Below the pieces are notes generated by a model that had not been told where the DNA came from, ran no database searches, and was given only the letters and a program-made list of their open reading frames with translations. A stretch of DNA of 64,000 nt from Acidobacteriota bacterium (GTDB lineage Bacteria; Acidobacteriota; Blastocatellia; Pyrinomonadales; Pyrinomonadaceae), in the NCBI GenBank assembly GCA_016715115.1, contig JADKBM010000011.1:1325810-1389809 (forward strand), written 5' to 3'. Both the position numbers and the translations under genes were made by a program. Below are positions 8,675 through 18,368 of this stretch, in pieces. Position 1 is the first letter of the stretch. Each line of letters begins with the position of its first letter.

Positions 8675-11600
8675 ATGAATCGCAGAAACATATTCGCCGC
8701 CATCATCATCGCGCTCTTTCTATTCGCGCAGGCTTTTCCACAGGACACGCCGATCAAGGCTCCCGACCGCGGATTCCAGCCCGGCCAGTCGTTCGCGCTC
8801 TCCGACATCGAAAGCATCAATCTGACCAACGGCAATCTGTTGCTGAATTTCCCGCTCGGAACGCTGCCGAAAGGCCGCGGTTCGGCCGGTGCCGGAATCG
8901 CCCTTTCCTACAATTCGAAGATCTGGGATATGAGGACCGAGAAGACCCTCGATTCAAGCAATCACCTGGTCGAGCAGGGATTCCTCAATTCGAGCGATGA
9001 AGGCGGCTGGCAATACGGAATCGATTATCGCCTTGAGATCGTCAACCGCCAGCTGGAGTCGGACAATGGTTACCAATGCACGACCTCGAGCCGCCAGCCC
9101 GATTACCGAAGCGTTTACCAATGGAAGGTAAAACTGTATTTTCCGGATGGAAGCAACCGCGAGTTCCGTCCGACAGGCTACTCGGACACGTTTCCGCTCT
9201 CCGGCGCGTCCCAGCCCGACGGTTTCTACAACGTGCATCCGGACGGCACGATCCGGAACGTGACGTTCACATCTCAGCAGGACCCGTACACCAACGAGGT
9301 TCGTTGGGGCTGCAATATCTCGACGGGCTATCACCCCGTGACGTCCATGACCTATCACAGCGCCGATGGTTCCTTCCTGAAACTTGTCTACCAGCGGACC
9401 GGCGAATGGACGCTCTTCTTTCCTGACGGGAGCCGTGTAGAGAACGACGCGAACGGACAGCGGATCATCGACCGCAACTCAAACTTCGTCGAAAAAGGAA
9501 CGGTCACGCTTCCCGACGGAACGACCGCCGCCGGCTGGATCGACCAGTTCGGGCGCTACACCGTCAAACGAACCGACGCTTCGAAGCACGAGGACTATAT
9601 CTACCGCAAGGGCGTCGGCGGCGAAGTCCTGAAATGGACCGTGAAATGGAAAGAGGTCTGGGTACGGAAAGAGTACCGCACGCTCGGGATGTCGTCGGGA
9701 CGCGAACGCGGAGGGAGTTCAAACCAGATCGCGCTCGAGGTGTTCGACGCCGTCGAGAAGATAACGCTCCCCGAGCAGGTCGGGAGCCTCGAATACTCGT
9801 TCACCTATTACGGCAGCGACTCCGAACCACCTTCGGGAACATTTTCATCCGGATGGGGAGAGCTGAAGACCGTCACGCTCCCGAGCGGCGCGAACACTCT
9901 CTATACCTACAACATCCTGCTCGGAGAAAACAGTCTGCTTGAAGACGAGTACGACTCTCTCGGTGCCGTGTTCATCAATCCGAACCACGTGATCAAGCGG
10001 TCGGTGAAGACGAAGACGCTCAACTACACCGAAAAGCACGACGGCCAGTCCGAGAACCGTTCCGAAACCTGGAACTACCGGATCGGCAAGACGACGAGCG
10101 AAGTGACCGGCCCCGACGGGTCGGTCGAAACCCAGCTTCACGGGAACACGGAATACGACAACCCGTACAGCGGTCTCGTATTCAAACAGACCAAACCCGA
10201 CGGCACGACGGTCGAAAAATTCTGGATGCACAATCTTCCGAACGCCGGACTGCCCGCGTCGCGCGCCCAGGAGCTGAGGTTCAACCAGTATGTCAGGGCC
10301 GAGATCGTCACCCTGCCCGACGCCGCCGGAAACCCGTATCTTTCGGCGATCAGGGAGTTCTCGTTCGACAAGAACGGCAACCCGACGCGCACCGCCGAAT
10401 ACGACTTCATTTCGCCGTCATTGATCGGGCGCGACGTGACGGGCCGCGTGACCGCGATTCCGACGGGGATGACGCCGCTCCGCGTCATCGAAACCGCATA
10501 CCACAACCAGACCGAGGACGCGTCGGAGAACGCCGCGAACAATCCCGATTCATACTGGAACACCTCGTCGCCGAACGTGCGGAACGCGGCGCGCACGACC
10601 GCGCTCAAATCCGGCACGGGATCGGTCGCTTCTTTCTCAGATTTCTTCTACGACAACTTCGAGACGACCGCCAACGTCATCGAGACCCGGGCGTGGGACT
10701 CGCACAAGGGAGGAACCTATCAGGCGTTCACCGATCCGCTGACGGCCTCGAATTCGGTCTCGACGACCGTGCAATATGATGCGTTCGGCAATCCGGTGCT
10801 CACGACCGACGCCAACGGCAACCAGACCCAGATGATCTACGGCCCGGTCGCGGGCTTCAGCGGCCTTTATCCGACTGAAGTCAGATCCGCGTACGGAACC
10901 CCGGTCCAGCAAACCGTCCAAACCGAATACGATCCCAGCACCGGACTCGCGACACGCGTCACCGCGCTCGGCAACACCCCGGCCGAAAACGTCGTCGGCG
11001 AGACCGAATACGACCCGGTCGGACGCCCGCGGAAAGTGAAGTCCCCGGTCAACAATTCCCTCGAGATCTGGACGACGACGGAGTACAATGATACCGAGCG
11101 GCGCGTCATTACGCGGTCCGATCTCGAAACGAAGGGCGACGGACGCAAAATAGCCGTCGCGCATTATGACGAACTCGGAAGGATCAGGCTCGCCCGCGAG
11201 ATCGAGAACTTCGGCACTGAAGATTCTTACGACGAAACCGACGGAATAAAGGTGCAGACGCGGTATATGGTCTCCGGCGGAAAAACCTGGAAGCTGATCT
11301 CGAATCCGTACCGCGGGGCGGCGGCCGGAGCGGCGACCGGCGAGGAATCGATGGGTTGGACGCTGTCCGGCGTCGGCAACACCGGCAGATTGTCCGAAAC
11401 CGAGACGTTTGCCGGCTCCGCGCTCCCCGCGCCCTTCGGTTCGCAGAACACGGCATCGACCGGCATCGTCCGCACCGAGATCGTCTCGAATCTGACGCTC
11501 GTCACCGATCAGGCGGGAAACCGGAGAATGTCGAAGACGAACGCCCTCGGCCAGCTTTCAGACGTCTGGGAGATCAAGCCGCAGGACGCTGATACCGAGA

Positions 11601-14044
11601 CCGTCACGTTCGGCAATGAGCAGCTGATCGCTCTCAGGACAAGCTATGTCTACGACACTGCATCTAACCTGACGGGCGTCGGGCAGGGCGTCCAGTCCAG
11701 GTCCTTCGCCTACAGTTCGCTGTCGCGCCTCGTAAGCGCGACGAATCCCGAATCGGGAACCATTCAATACAGGTACGACTCGCTTGGAAATCTGACCCGC
11801 AAGACCGACGCGCGGCAGGTCGTCACCGATTACGTTTACGATCCGCTGAACCGCGCCACGTCGCGGAGTTATTCGAACGAACCTTCGGGCCAGACGGCGA
11901 CGCCGAACGTCGCCTATGTATACGACGACCCGGCGGTTCCCTTTTCGAAGGGCCGGCTAACAAAGGTCTCGTCCTCGGTGTCGGAAACGCAGTATCTCGC
12001 GTTCGATTCCGCGGGCCGGGTCTTGAGTTCCAAACAGTTGACCGACGGCGCGCCGCCGAACCCGATGCTCTACAGTTACAATCTCTCAGGCGCGCTGATC
12101 GAGCAGACCTATCCGTCGGGAAGGGTTGTCAGGAACACGCTTGATAATGACGGCGATCTGATCCAGGTCCAAAGCAGAAAAGCGAATGATACGCTTCGCA
12201 ACTATGCCAACGGCTTCACCTACACGGCCGCCGGAGCGGTTTCGGCGATGAGGCTCGGGAACGGCAAATGGGAATCGACAGCGTTCAACTCGAGGCTTCA
12301 GCCGACAAGGATCGGCCTCGGCGGATCGGCATCGGACCAGAGCCTTCTCAAACTCGACTACACCTACGGCACTGTCGTGAACGGTCAGCTTGATACGACG
12401 AAAAACAACGGCAACATCCAGTCGCAGACGATCACGGTTCCGACCGTCGGAACATCGACCGGCTTCACGGCGGTTCAGACTTATTCGTACGACTCGCTGA
12501 ACAGGATCGACGACGCGACCGAGATGGTCACGCCGGCAGGCTCGACCACGGCGACCCAAAGCTGGAAGCAGGATTACTCGTTCGACCGCTACGGCAACCG
12601 CAACTTTGTCGAGGCGAACACGACGACGATTCCGAGAAACTGCCAGGACAACCAGTCGCCGCCGAATCCCGCGATATGCGATGAGGACCGGAAGATTATG
12701 AACCCGAGCGTAAATGCATCGAACAACCGCCTCAGCGCCTCGGACGGCTACCAATTCGATGCTGCCGGAAATACGGTGCGTGATCCGCAAAACCGGAAGT
12801 TCACATACGACGCCGAAAACAAGCAGACGAAGGTCGAGTCGGTCAACTCATCCGGCACGGTCACCGGAACGCTCGGCGAATACTTCTATGACGGCGACGG
12901 ACGCAGGGTCAAGAAGATCGCCTGGATCAACGGCCAGTGGGAAACAACCGTATTCGTCTATGACGCATCTTCCCGTTTGGTGGCCGAATACTCGACAATT
13001 CTTAGCCCGACCCCGCAAGTCGTGTATCTAACCACCGACCACCTGGGTACACCGCGGATAAACTTAAGCGAGAACGGCAATATCGTTGCAAGGCACGATT
13101 ATCAGCCCTACGGTGAAGAAATCGCAGGACGAATTCATGACCAATACGCGGTTGATTTTGTGCGCCAAAGATACACGGGCAAGACTTTTGACGTTGAGTT
13201 GCAACTGACTGACTTCGGTTCGCGCAACCTAAGCTCAACGATCGGACGCTTTCTCGTCGCTGATTATGTTGAAAGTACTCCCGTTTCGATCGCCTACGGA
13301 GCAATTCCATTTGCCTTCCGTGTCAATCCTCAAACATTCAATCGTTACTCTTACGCGCTCAACAATCCGTTGCGCCTAGAGGACCCAGATGGTCACCTTC
13401 CCCGAGTGCCAGGTCACCAGCGCTATACTTATCGAGCTGACATCAACAACCTAAATGATTCGCCGAACATTCACATATTTTACAGAGGTAGAGAAGTGGG
13501 TAGGGTGGCGATCAAGGGAACTGCGGATAACCCACGACTCGAATGGAATTATTTCGGTGCGGGCGTTCCGCGCCAGGTTAGATTGGCAATCGAACGCTTG
13601 ATTCAGAAGAAGGGTTGGGCGCCTAGGCCTCCGCTGCAACCAAGAGTCAGTGCCGGCATTGAGGTACCACAAGGAACGGTGCGACCAGCAGAGACTGCTG
13701 CGCCCGATTCCGCACGATCGGGTTCGAAGGGCAGGGGCGGTCGGGGTGGATCAAGCGGAACGACATTGAACGCCTTAGGAGGAGCGCTGATGGGGTTCAG
13801 CCTCTTTATGCAGCTGTACGAGGAGATGCAGGACGATAAGGAATTTGGGTATCACACAAACACTTTGGGTCAAATTGTAATCGTCGACTTGAACAAAGCG
13901 ATTCGTTTTCTGCCCACAGACCAGATCTACGATTTCGGGGGGCATTTCTACATTATAAAGGGCGATAAGATGGTCGATCTGTCAGATCCTGGTTGTGTAC
14001 TGGAGCAGACTGACAAAGGAATAAAGCGCATCTGTTATGCGTAA
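8675..14044 (+). CDS. Full-length secreted RHS repeat protein with polymorphic CT
   Basis: The only complete RHS gene in the window, 1789 codons, starting at an ATG preceded by AAGGAA. Signal peptide at residues 1-22 (IFAAIIIALFLFAQAF), then the usual secreted-RHS opening (DIESINLTNGNLLLNFPLG), a long N-terminal region, YD repeats from about residue 700 (FDAAGNTVRDPQNRKFTYD) and the conserved core (DHLGTPRINLSENG near residue 1455; INPQTFNRYSYALNNPLRL-type end and EDPDGH near 1575). RHS repeats build a hollow shell enclosing the tip. The last about 214 residues are unlike any other tip here: IFYRGREVGRVAIKGT, a Gly/Arg-rich linker and a hydrophobic helix; activity not recognised. The downstream orphan fragments match its DNA closely. 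No PAAR or type VI docking domain is present. Confidence 0.92.
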   Translation: MNRRNIFAAIIIALFLFAQAFPQDTPIKAPDRGFQPGQSFALSDIESINLTNGNLLLNFPLGTLPKGRGSAGAGIALSYNSKIWDMRTEKTLDSSNHLVEQGFLNSSDEGGWQYGIDYRLEIVNRQLESDNGYQCTTSSRQPDYRSVYQWKVKLYFPDGSNREFRPTGYSDTFPLSGASQPDGFYNVHPDGTIRNVTFTSQQDPYTNEVRWGCNISTGYHPVTSMTYHSADGSFLKLVYQRTGEWTLFFPDGSRVENDANGQRIIDRNSNFVEKGTVTLPDGTTAAGWIDQFGRYTVKRTDASKHEDYIYRKGVGGEVLKWTVKWKEVWVRKEYRTLGMSSGRERGGSSNQIALEVFDAVEKITLPEQVGSLEYSFTYYGSDSEPPSGTFSSGWGELKTVTLPSGANTLYTYNILLGENSLLEDEYDSLGAVFINPNHVIKRSVKTKTLNYTEKHDGQSENRSETWNYRIGKTTSEVTGPDGSVETQLHGNTEYDNPYSGLVFKQTKPDGTTVEKFWMHNLPNAGLPASRAQELRFNQYVRAEIVTLPDAAGNPYLSAIREFSFDKNGNPTRTAEYDFISPSLIGRDVTGRVTAIPTGMTPLRVIETAYHNQTEDASENAANNPDSYWNTSSPNVRNAARTTALKSGTGSVASFSDFFYDNFETTANVIETRAWDSHKGGTYQAFTDPLTASNSVSTTVQYDAFGNPVLTTDANGNQTQMIYGPVAGFSGLYPTEVRSAYGTPVQQTVQTEYDPSTGLATRVTALGNTPAENVVGETEYDPVGRPRKVKSPVNNSLEIWTTTEYNDTERRVITRSDLETKGDGRKIAVAHYDELGRIRLAREIENFGTEDSYDETDGIKVQTRYMVSGGKTWKLISNPYRGAAAGAATGEESMGWTLSGVGNTGRLSETETFAGSALPAPFGSQNTASTGIVRTEIVSNLTLVTDQAGNRRMSKTNALGQLSDVWEIKPQDADTETVTFGNEQLIALRTSYVYDTASNLTGVGQGVQSRSFAYSSLSRLVSATNPESGTIQYRYDSLGNLTRKTDARQVVTDYVYDPLNRATSRSYSNEPSGQTATPNVAYVYDDPAVPFSKGRLTKVSSSVSETQYLAFDSAGRVLSSKQLTDGAPPNPMLYSYNLSGALIEQTYPSGRVVRNTLDNDGDLIQVQSRKANDTLRNYANGFTYTAAGAVSAMRLGNGKWESTAFNSRLQPTRIGLGGSASDQSLLKLDYTYGTVVNGQLDTTKNNGNIQSQTITVPTVGTSTGFTAVQTYSYDSLNRIDDATEMVTPAGSTTATQSWKQDYSFDRYGNRNFVEANTTTIPRNCQDNQSPPNPAICDEDRKIMNPSVNASNNRLSASDGYQFDAAGNTVRDPQNRKFTYDAENKQTKVESVNSSGTVTGTLGEYFYDGDGRRVKKIAWINGQWETTVFVYDASSRLVAEYSTILSPTPQVVYLTTDHLGTPRINLSENGNIVARHDYQPYGEEIAGRIHDQYAVDFVRQRYTGKTFDVELQLTDFGSRNLSSTIGRFLVADYVESTPVSIAYGAIPFAFRVNPQTFNRYSYALNNPLRLEDPDGHLPRVPGHQRYTYRADINNLNDSPNIHIFYRGREVGRVAIKGTADNPRLEWNYFGAGVPRQVRLAIERLIQKKGWAPRPPLQPRVSAGIEVPQGTVRPAETAAPDSARSGSKGRGGRGGSSGTTLNALGGALMGFSLFMQLYEEMQDDKEFGYHTNTLGQIVIVDLNKAIRFLPTDQIYDFGGHFYIIKGDKMVDLSDPGCVLEQTDKGIKRICYA

Positions 14045-14053
14045 CCGGCCAAG

Positions 14054-15025
14054 ATGGCAACAGCATATTCTTTTATGGAACCAATGAATACTGGCTTAAG
14101 AACGGTCTATCGAACAGGTCCGAGAGCAAATGGTTCGGGTTCGGTTCATTACTTCCTTGCGGATGTAGATTTCGGAACATCACGCGTTGGATGGTGTGTC
14201 GGGTCGCAGAACGTGCTTTTGACAACGGATAAGGGGTTGACCTGGCGCAATCTTTTCGTGGAAGGGGCAACGCTACCATTTGCAGAACCAAGGCGAGTAG
14301 CTGCGTTCGGCGAGAATGGTTGTTGGCTTCTCGGATTATTTCACAGCGGTCTATGCAGGACGTTTGACCAAGGCCAATCGTGGCATTATGTCGATTTTTC
14401 AGGACGTGTTGCGCTCGCTGATTTCGACGTTTGCGGCGGTCAGATTGCGGTCATCGGAACAAGGCACCGCGCGAGTCGCGACCAAGTCGCGGTTTTCGTG
14501 GGGTCTGAGACCAACTACGGATGGCGGGAGATTACTTTGCCGATCACTGGCGAGCCGCGAAAGATTCGATTTGCGGCGGATTCGTCGTTGGTCATCCTCA
14601 GCGAATCTCTTGACTCCGCGGGCAACATCTCAAGCCTTATCCATCGGACGCAAGATTTCGGTAACTCGTGGAATCGCGCGTTTTCGATGGACGGCGAACT
14701 GGCGGGGGTCGAAGTCCTGCAAGGCAAAGGACTTCTTCTATTTGGTGAGTCCGGTATCATCAAATCCACTAATGATGACACGAAGATCGTTCATGTTTGG
14801 AGGTCAAGAGAAAACGAGTTTGTTAACGCTGTGCAAATCAGACCCTCAGGTGTCGGAATTGGTGTTACTAGTCAAGGGGGCATATTATTGACCAGAGACG
14901 ACGGAGATTCTTGGCTGAGACTTGGCAACTGCCACGATGAAGACTTAATCGCGGTCCAGTTCTTAACAGAAATAAGTGCGTTGGTTCTTGGTGAGGAAAC
15001 GATCAATGTTCTAACGTTTCATTAA
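14054..15025 (+). CDS. Asp-box beta-propeller protein, candidate immunity gene
   Basis: Starts 9 nt after the RHS stop, the position of an immunity gene. 323 residues, no clear signal peptide. Four Asp-box motifs are visible (TTDKGLTW, TFDQGQSW, TQDFGNSW, TRDDGDSW), spaced through the protein with intervening blades such as RRVAAFGENGCWLLGLF, so it probably folds as a BNR/Ycf48-like beta-propeller. As immunity protein it would bind the CT of the full-length RHS protein; this is inferred from position only. The start could also be the internal ATG at 14075. No good ribosome site, so coupling to the RHS gene is possible. Confidence 0.65.
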   Translation: MATAYSFMEPMNTGLRTVYRTGPRANGSGSVHYFLADVDFGTSRVGWCVGSQNVLLTTDKGLTWRNLFVEGATLPFAEPRRVAAFGENGCWLLGLFHSGLCRTFDQGQSWHYVDFSGRVALADFDVCGGQIAVIGTRHRASRDQVAVFVGSETNYGWREITLPITGEPRKIRFAADSSLVILSESLDSAGNISSLIHRTQDFGNSWNRAFSMDGELAGVEVLQGKGLLLFGESGIIKSTNDDTKIVHVWRSRENEFVNAVQIRPSGVGIGVTSQGGILLTRDDGDSWLRLGNCHDEDLIAVQFLTEISALVLGEETINVLTFH

Positions 15026-15272
15026 TCTAATCAGAGCATTCCGCCGATTCCGAAAAACCGTCCGTTCACAACACCGCCGAAGGTGGCGATTTCTTTTGCA
15101 TCCAGCGAACACACGCCGCCGGAACCGGAAGATTGCCGTCCGCTCCGGTGCGCCAATTCTCATGGCAAAGACTATCTTGGCCAATACGCTCGCCTAGAGG
15201 CTCGTCTGGTTCCGAATTGCAGACCAAAAAATTACTTCAAATAAGGGCATTATCAAAACAGATCATATTTGT
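15026..15272 (+). other. Possible RHS tip remnant
   Basis: No intact gene. One frame reads KVAISFASSEHTPPEPE then NSHGKDYLGQYARLEARLV to a stop at about 15243, and might be the tail of a lost CT domain. It is unrecognised and has no start. The degenerate IS copy begins at 15273. Confidence 0.3.
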
Positions 15273-16432
15273 TGTCAATCAGCGTTAATTTTTGACCCCT
15301 TTACAGGCGTTAGTTTTTGACCCCCCCTTTAGTCATTGTTGTGGAGTTGGGAAGAGTGGCGGCAATTGCCGCCAATCTTCCGGGTTTTTTCGGCTTGCCC
15401 GGATGTTGATCCCGCGAGCGGTGGAGCGCCGGTCAGAGCCGCGCTCGCCCCCGGCAAGACCGCCCCAGGCCGCGAAGGCCTTGTTGCTCGTCAGGAGACC
15501 GCTCCCTTGCGTTCGTATCTCCGAGATGACCGAACGGGGTTCGAGCTTCGGTACCCCGCCAGCGCTGCCCCCCGGGCGGCCCGAGAAAGACGATGTTCCG
15601 CCCTTGGCCAGAAGGCCCCGTCGCCAGTTCGTCGAGCCCCGGTCACGCCGCCTGAAATCGAATTCGCCAAGCCTCTTGGGTACGGAGCGCGAACTGCAGC
15701 TCAGCGACGCGCGGGGGCGGGGTCGTGTCAAGTGACCGCGGCGGTCTGGAGGCCGAGGCGGACGATGCCATATCTTCTAGACCTTCCAGCCGGCGACGGG
15801 ATACACACGGTCTCGAACAGAACCGCCCTCGGCGGCGCCTCGGTTCCACCCTCGCCGCCATGCGCCGGATCCGCCACGCTTTGCCGGATTTGGCGAGGTG
15901 TTGGCAGACCCGGGCTCCCTCACCACCACCTTGGCGCGGCACCAGTCACCCCCTCGAGACGTCCCTCAGCCCACCTTGGGCCCCCGGGGGGTTTCCCTCC
16001 CTTCACCGAGCCCGTCGGCACTCCGCCCTTAGAAGTTGTCCCAGAGTCCACCTTTGCCGGTGCCTGGCGCGATCGGTGATTCAGAGGGCCGGGTTCTGGA
16101 AGGCGCCCGTGCGGCCGCCGAAGTAGGCGCGCCCCAGCCGGGGGGGGGTGTGGGCGAGTACCGAGCAGCGAGATGCGGCCTTTGTACGACCATCTCCGCC
16201 CAGTCGGCCGCGCGTGCGGGGGGTTGCTCCTGCCGACCCTTCACCCGCGCCGGGCTGGCGATCGTCGCAGTCTGCTTTATGAATGCCCCTGCCTTTTCAA
16301 GTCTTTGACCTCCATCCATTCCTCCATTCCAACATCCCGATAACCTCCGTTTCACGAAAGTTATCAAAAATGCCGTCCAGGGGGGTCAAAAACAAACGCA
16401 TGCTAGGGGGTCATTTTCTCACGCATAATGAC
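15273..16432 (-). mobile_element. Internally scrambled copy of the IS21-like element
   Basis: Both ends match the intact element at 23118-25306 in inverse orientation: TGTCAATCAGCGTTAATTTT at 15273 and a tail ending in TAATGACA at 16432. A perfect 6-bp target duplication, ATTTGT, flanks it (15267-15272 and 16433-16438). The interior is only 1160 bp against 2189 bp and is a patchwork: pieces of istB (KRLGEFDF, LTSNKAFAAWG) and istA ends survive, separated by many small deletions, G/C runs and frame changes. Either a heavily deleted IS or a badly resolved repeat copy in the assembly. Confidence 0.85.
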
Positions 16433-16470
16433 AATTTGTGATTGTTACGCTGAAAAAGGTGTGAAGTGTC

Positions 16471-17625
16471 GACGCCGAGAACAGGCAGATCACCGGTACG
16501 GGGCCGAATCTTAGTCAGTCGTACGTTTACGATCCAAACGGAAAACGGATCAAATCCGTAAACCACATCACCGGATCGACAACCTTGTCTGTATACGATT
16601 CCGACGGCGATCTTGCCGCCGAATATGTCTCTGGCGCTCCCGCCGCGCAGAATCCGACGATCAGCTACCTCACGCAGGACGCTCTCGGTTCTGTTCGGGT
16701 CGTGACCGATTCGAACGGAGAACTCCGCGCGCGACGTGATTTTCTGCCGTTTGGTGAAGAAATCCCGGCGGGCGTCGGAGATCGCACTTCGGCGCAGAAA
16801 TACTGGGTTCCGGGCGACGACGTCCGCAAGAAATTTGCCACCTACCAGCGCGATTCAGAGACGAATCTCGATTACGCGCAGTCGAGATACTACTCGCCGA
16901 TGCTCGGCCGGTTCACCTCGCCCGACGAATTCAAGGGCGGCCCCGACGAATTGTTCGAATTCGAGGACGACGCGTCCGGCAATCCGACTTTCTACGCAGA
17001 TATCACGAATCCGCAGAGTCTCAACAAATACCAGTACAGCTACAACAACCCATATCGGTTCAACGATCCCGATGGACATTGTCCTTTTTGTATAGTAGCA
17101 GCCGTGATCGCATTCGCGGTCCTGACCGGCCCCGACTACGTGGTTGCTCCGACGGGACGAGAGACTCCCGAAGAGAACCGAGAGTATCGGAATACTTACG
17201 GCGGGAATGCGTTGCTTAACTTGATACCCGGTGGTGGTCGCACGGGTGGACTTCTGAGGCGCGGATCTGGAGCCGCGCTACGTCAACAAGCGCGCAACAA
17301 CGCGTTGCAACCCGTTGCAAAAACGGTAGTGAAGCGCGGCGCAAACAACCCGGTTGTTCGCAGCGCACTTAATAAAGGAAGGAAGGCACATAAGGCCTTT
17401 GCCGAAAGGGTCAAGAAAAAGGGCTGGAAATCAGAACCAAGTCTAGTTGATCCGAAAACGAAACGTGTGGTAAAACCGGACGCGGTAACGAAAAACGGTC
17501 GACCGATTGAACTAAAACCAAAGACGCCAAATGGAAAGAAAAAAGGCGCAAGACAGTTGCCCGCGCAAGAACGTGCGACTGCAAAGAAAGGCCGGGTTGT
17601 CTACTATGATCCAAAACAACAATAA
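16471..17625 (+). CDS. Orphan RHS fragment with PD-(D/E)xK nuclease tip
   Basis: Open from 16465 but with no good start; RHS homology begins at DAENRQITGTGPN. This core is more diverged from the other modules (SVYDSDGDLAAEYVSG, TQDALGSVRVVTDSNGEL, FNDPDGHCPF). The tip begins after DPDGH, has a hydrophobic segment (IVAAVIAFAVLTG), a basic linker and ends with a compact domain: GRKAHKAFAERVKKKGWKSE, KPDAVTKNGRPIELKPKTP, GRVVYYDP. The Asp in PDAV and the E-x-K in IELK fit the PD-(D/E)xK core of restriction-endonuclease-fold toxins, so it is probably a DNA- or RNA-cutting toxin acting in the cytosol. The next gene overlaps its 3' end. Confidence 0.8.
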   Translation, partial: DAENRQITGTGPNLSQSYVYDPNGKRIKSVNHITGSTTLSVYDSDGDLAAEYVSGAPAAQNPTISYLTQDALGSVRVVTDSNGELRARRDFLPFGEEIPAGVGDRTSAQKYWVPGDDVRKKFATYQRDSETNLDYAQSRYYSPMLGRFTSPDEFKGGPDELFEFEDDASGNPTFYADITNPQSLNKYQYSYNNPYRFNDPDGHCPFCIVAAVIAFAVLTGPDYVVAPTGRETPEENREYRNTYGGNALLNLIPGGGRTGGLLRRGSGAALRQQARNNALQPVAKTVVKRGANNPVVRSALNKGRKAHKAFAERVKKKGWKSEPSLVDPKTKRVVKPDAVTKNGRPIELKPKTPNGKKKGARQLPAQERATAKKGRVVYYDPKQQ

Positions 17626-18019
17626 CAAATTTGTCTCGAAAAACGACCACTATTCTTTGATGCTACCCGAGGGATGGGTCGTGGATGAAGAAGAGGATTG
17701 CACTAGTTTTTTCAATCCTGACGGCAATGGGGCGCTACAGATATCGCAGTACTGCACTGATACTGACGTCACGAGCTCAATTGTGATTAGGGAATTTCTC
17801 GCGTCGGTTGGAGCGCAGAATGTCAGTTTGTACACCGAGTCAACGAACCGAGTCGATTTTGCGACGTGTAGTTACGTTGATGACGATGACTACTTCAGGA
17901 TTTGGGTTGCGACAACCCAAAAATTTGTGACTCTGATTACTTATAATTGCCCAATGGGAAGTCATGGGACCGAGGTGGGCATAGCAAATGAAATTGTCTC
18001 ATCACTGGAGTTTGTTTAG
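17606..18019 (+). CDS. DUF3805-like candidate immunity protein
   Basis: 137 residues starting at the ATG inside the last codons of the toxin (20-nt overlap), implying coupled translation. No signal peptide. The opening KFVSKNDHYSLMLPEGWVVD and FFNPDGNGALQISQY resemble the DUF3805 group, small proteins often found beside polymorphic toxins. A cytoplasmic immunity protein fits a nuclease toxin. The family name is remembered pattern; its role is from position. Confidence 0.65.
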   Translation: MIQNNNNKFVSKNDHYSLMLPEGWVVDEEEDCTSFFNPDGNGALQISQYCTDTDVTSSIVIREFLASVGAQNVSLYTESTNRVDFATCSYVDDDDYFRIWVATTQKFVTLITYNCPMGSHGTEVGIANEIVSSLEFV

Positions 18020-18128
18020 ATGTTTCAGACAGCACCGAATTTCGGACAACTGAATGCCTTCGACCGGTTGATCAACTCGCGACCGGAACCTGTCAGCGTT
18101 TACGGTTTCGAGAACCATATGTGTTATT
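18020..18128 (+). pseudogene. Duplicated scrap of the 18369 immunity gene
   Basis: Encodes FDRLINSRPEPVSVYGFENH then a stop, which nearly repeats VDRLINSRPEPISIYGFEDY in the gene at 18369-18983. It marks an earlier copy of that immunity gene that was mostly deleted. Confidence 0.7.
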
Positions 18129-18192
18129 GAAGTAGAGTCTTTGCGCCTGGCGGAGTTAGCCTTCGTTAGGACAGGGAGTTTGAAGTCTACGA

Positions 18193-18357
18193 GTGGTCGC
18201 CGATTCAAAAACAGCGCCGCTATCTCAGAATCAGAAGAACGGTTTCAAGGAACTTGAGGAAAGCGGAGGTGTCGTTGTCGGAAAAGGAAAGGAGGGCTTT
18301 AAGGGCGGTACCGATATACAGCCAACCCTCGTTCGTGTGATTCGTCCGCGGAACTAG
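18193..18357 (+). pseudogene. Core-less CT toxin tail
   Basis: Fifty-four codons (FKELEESGGVVVGKGKEGFK, GGTDIQPTLVRVIRPRN, stop) resemble the extreme C-terminus of a CT toxin; similar GKGK-GF-GGT endings occur in polymorphic toxin tips as I remember them. No RHS core precedes it. It ends 11 nt before an intact candidate immunity gene, so the immunity gene appears to have outlived its toxin. Confidence 0.5.
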
Positions 18358-18368
18358 CTTTAAGAACT

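Noticed and set aside
8675..14044. Type VI secretion RHS effector
   Set aside because: No PAAR domain, no VgrG or chaperone nearby, and a Sec signal peptide is present.
15333..16367. Several 90-250 codon frames inside the scrambled IS
   Set aside because: Their products are mixtures of istA/istB pieces and out-of-frame sequence.
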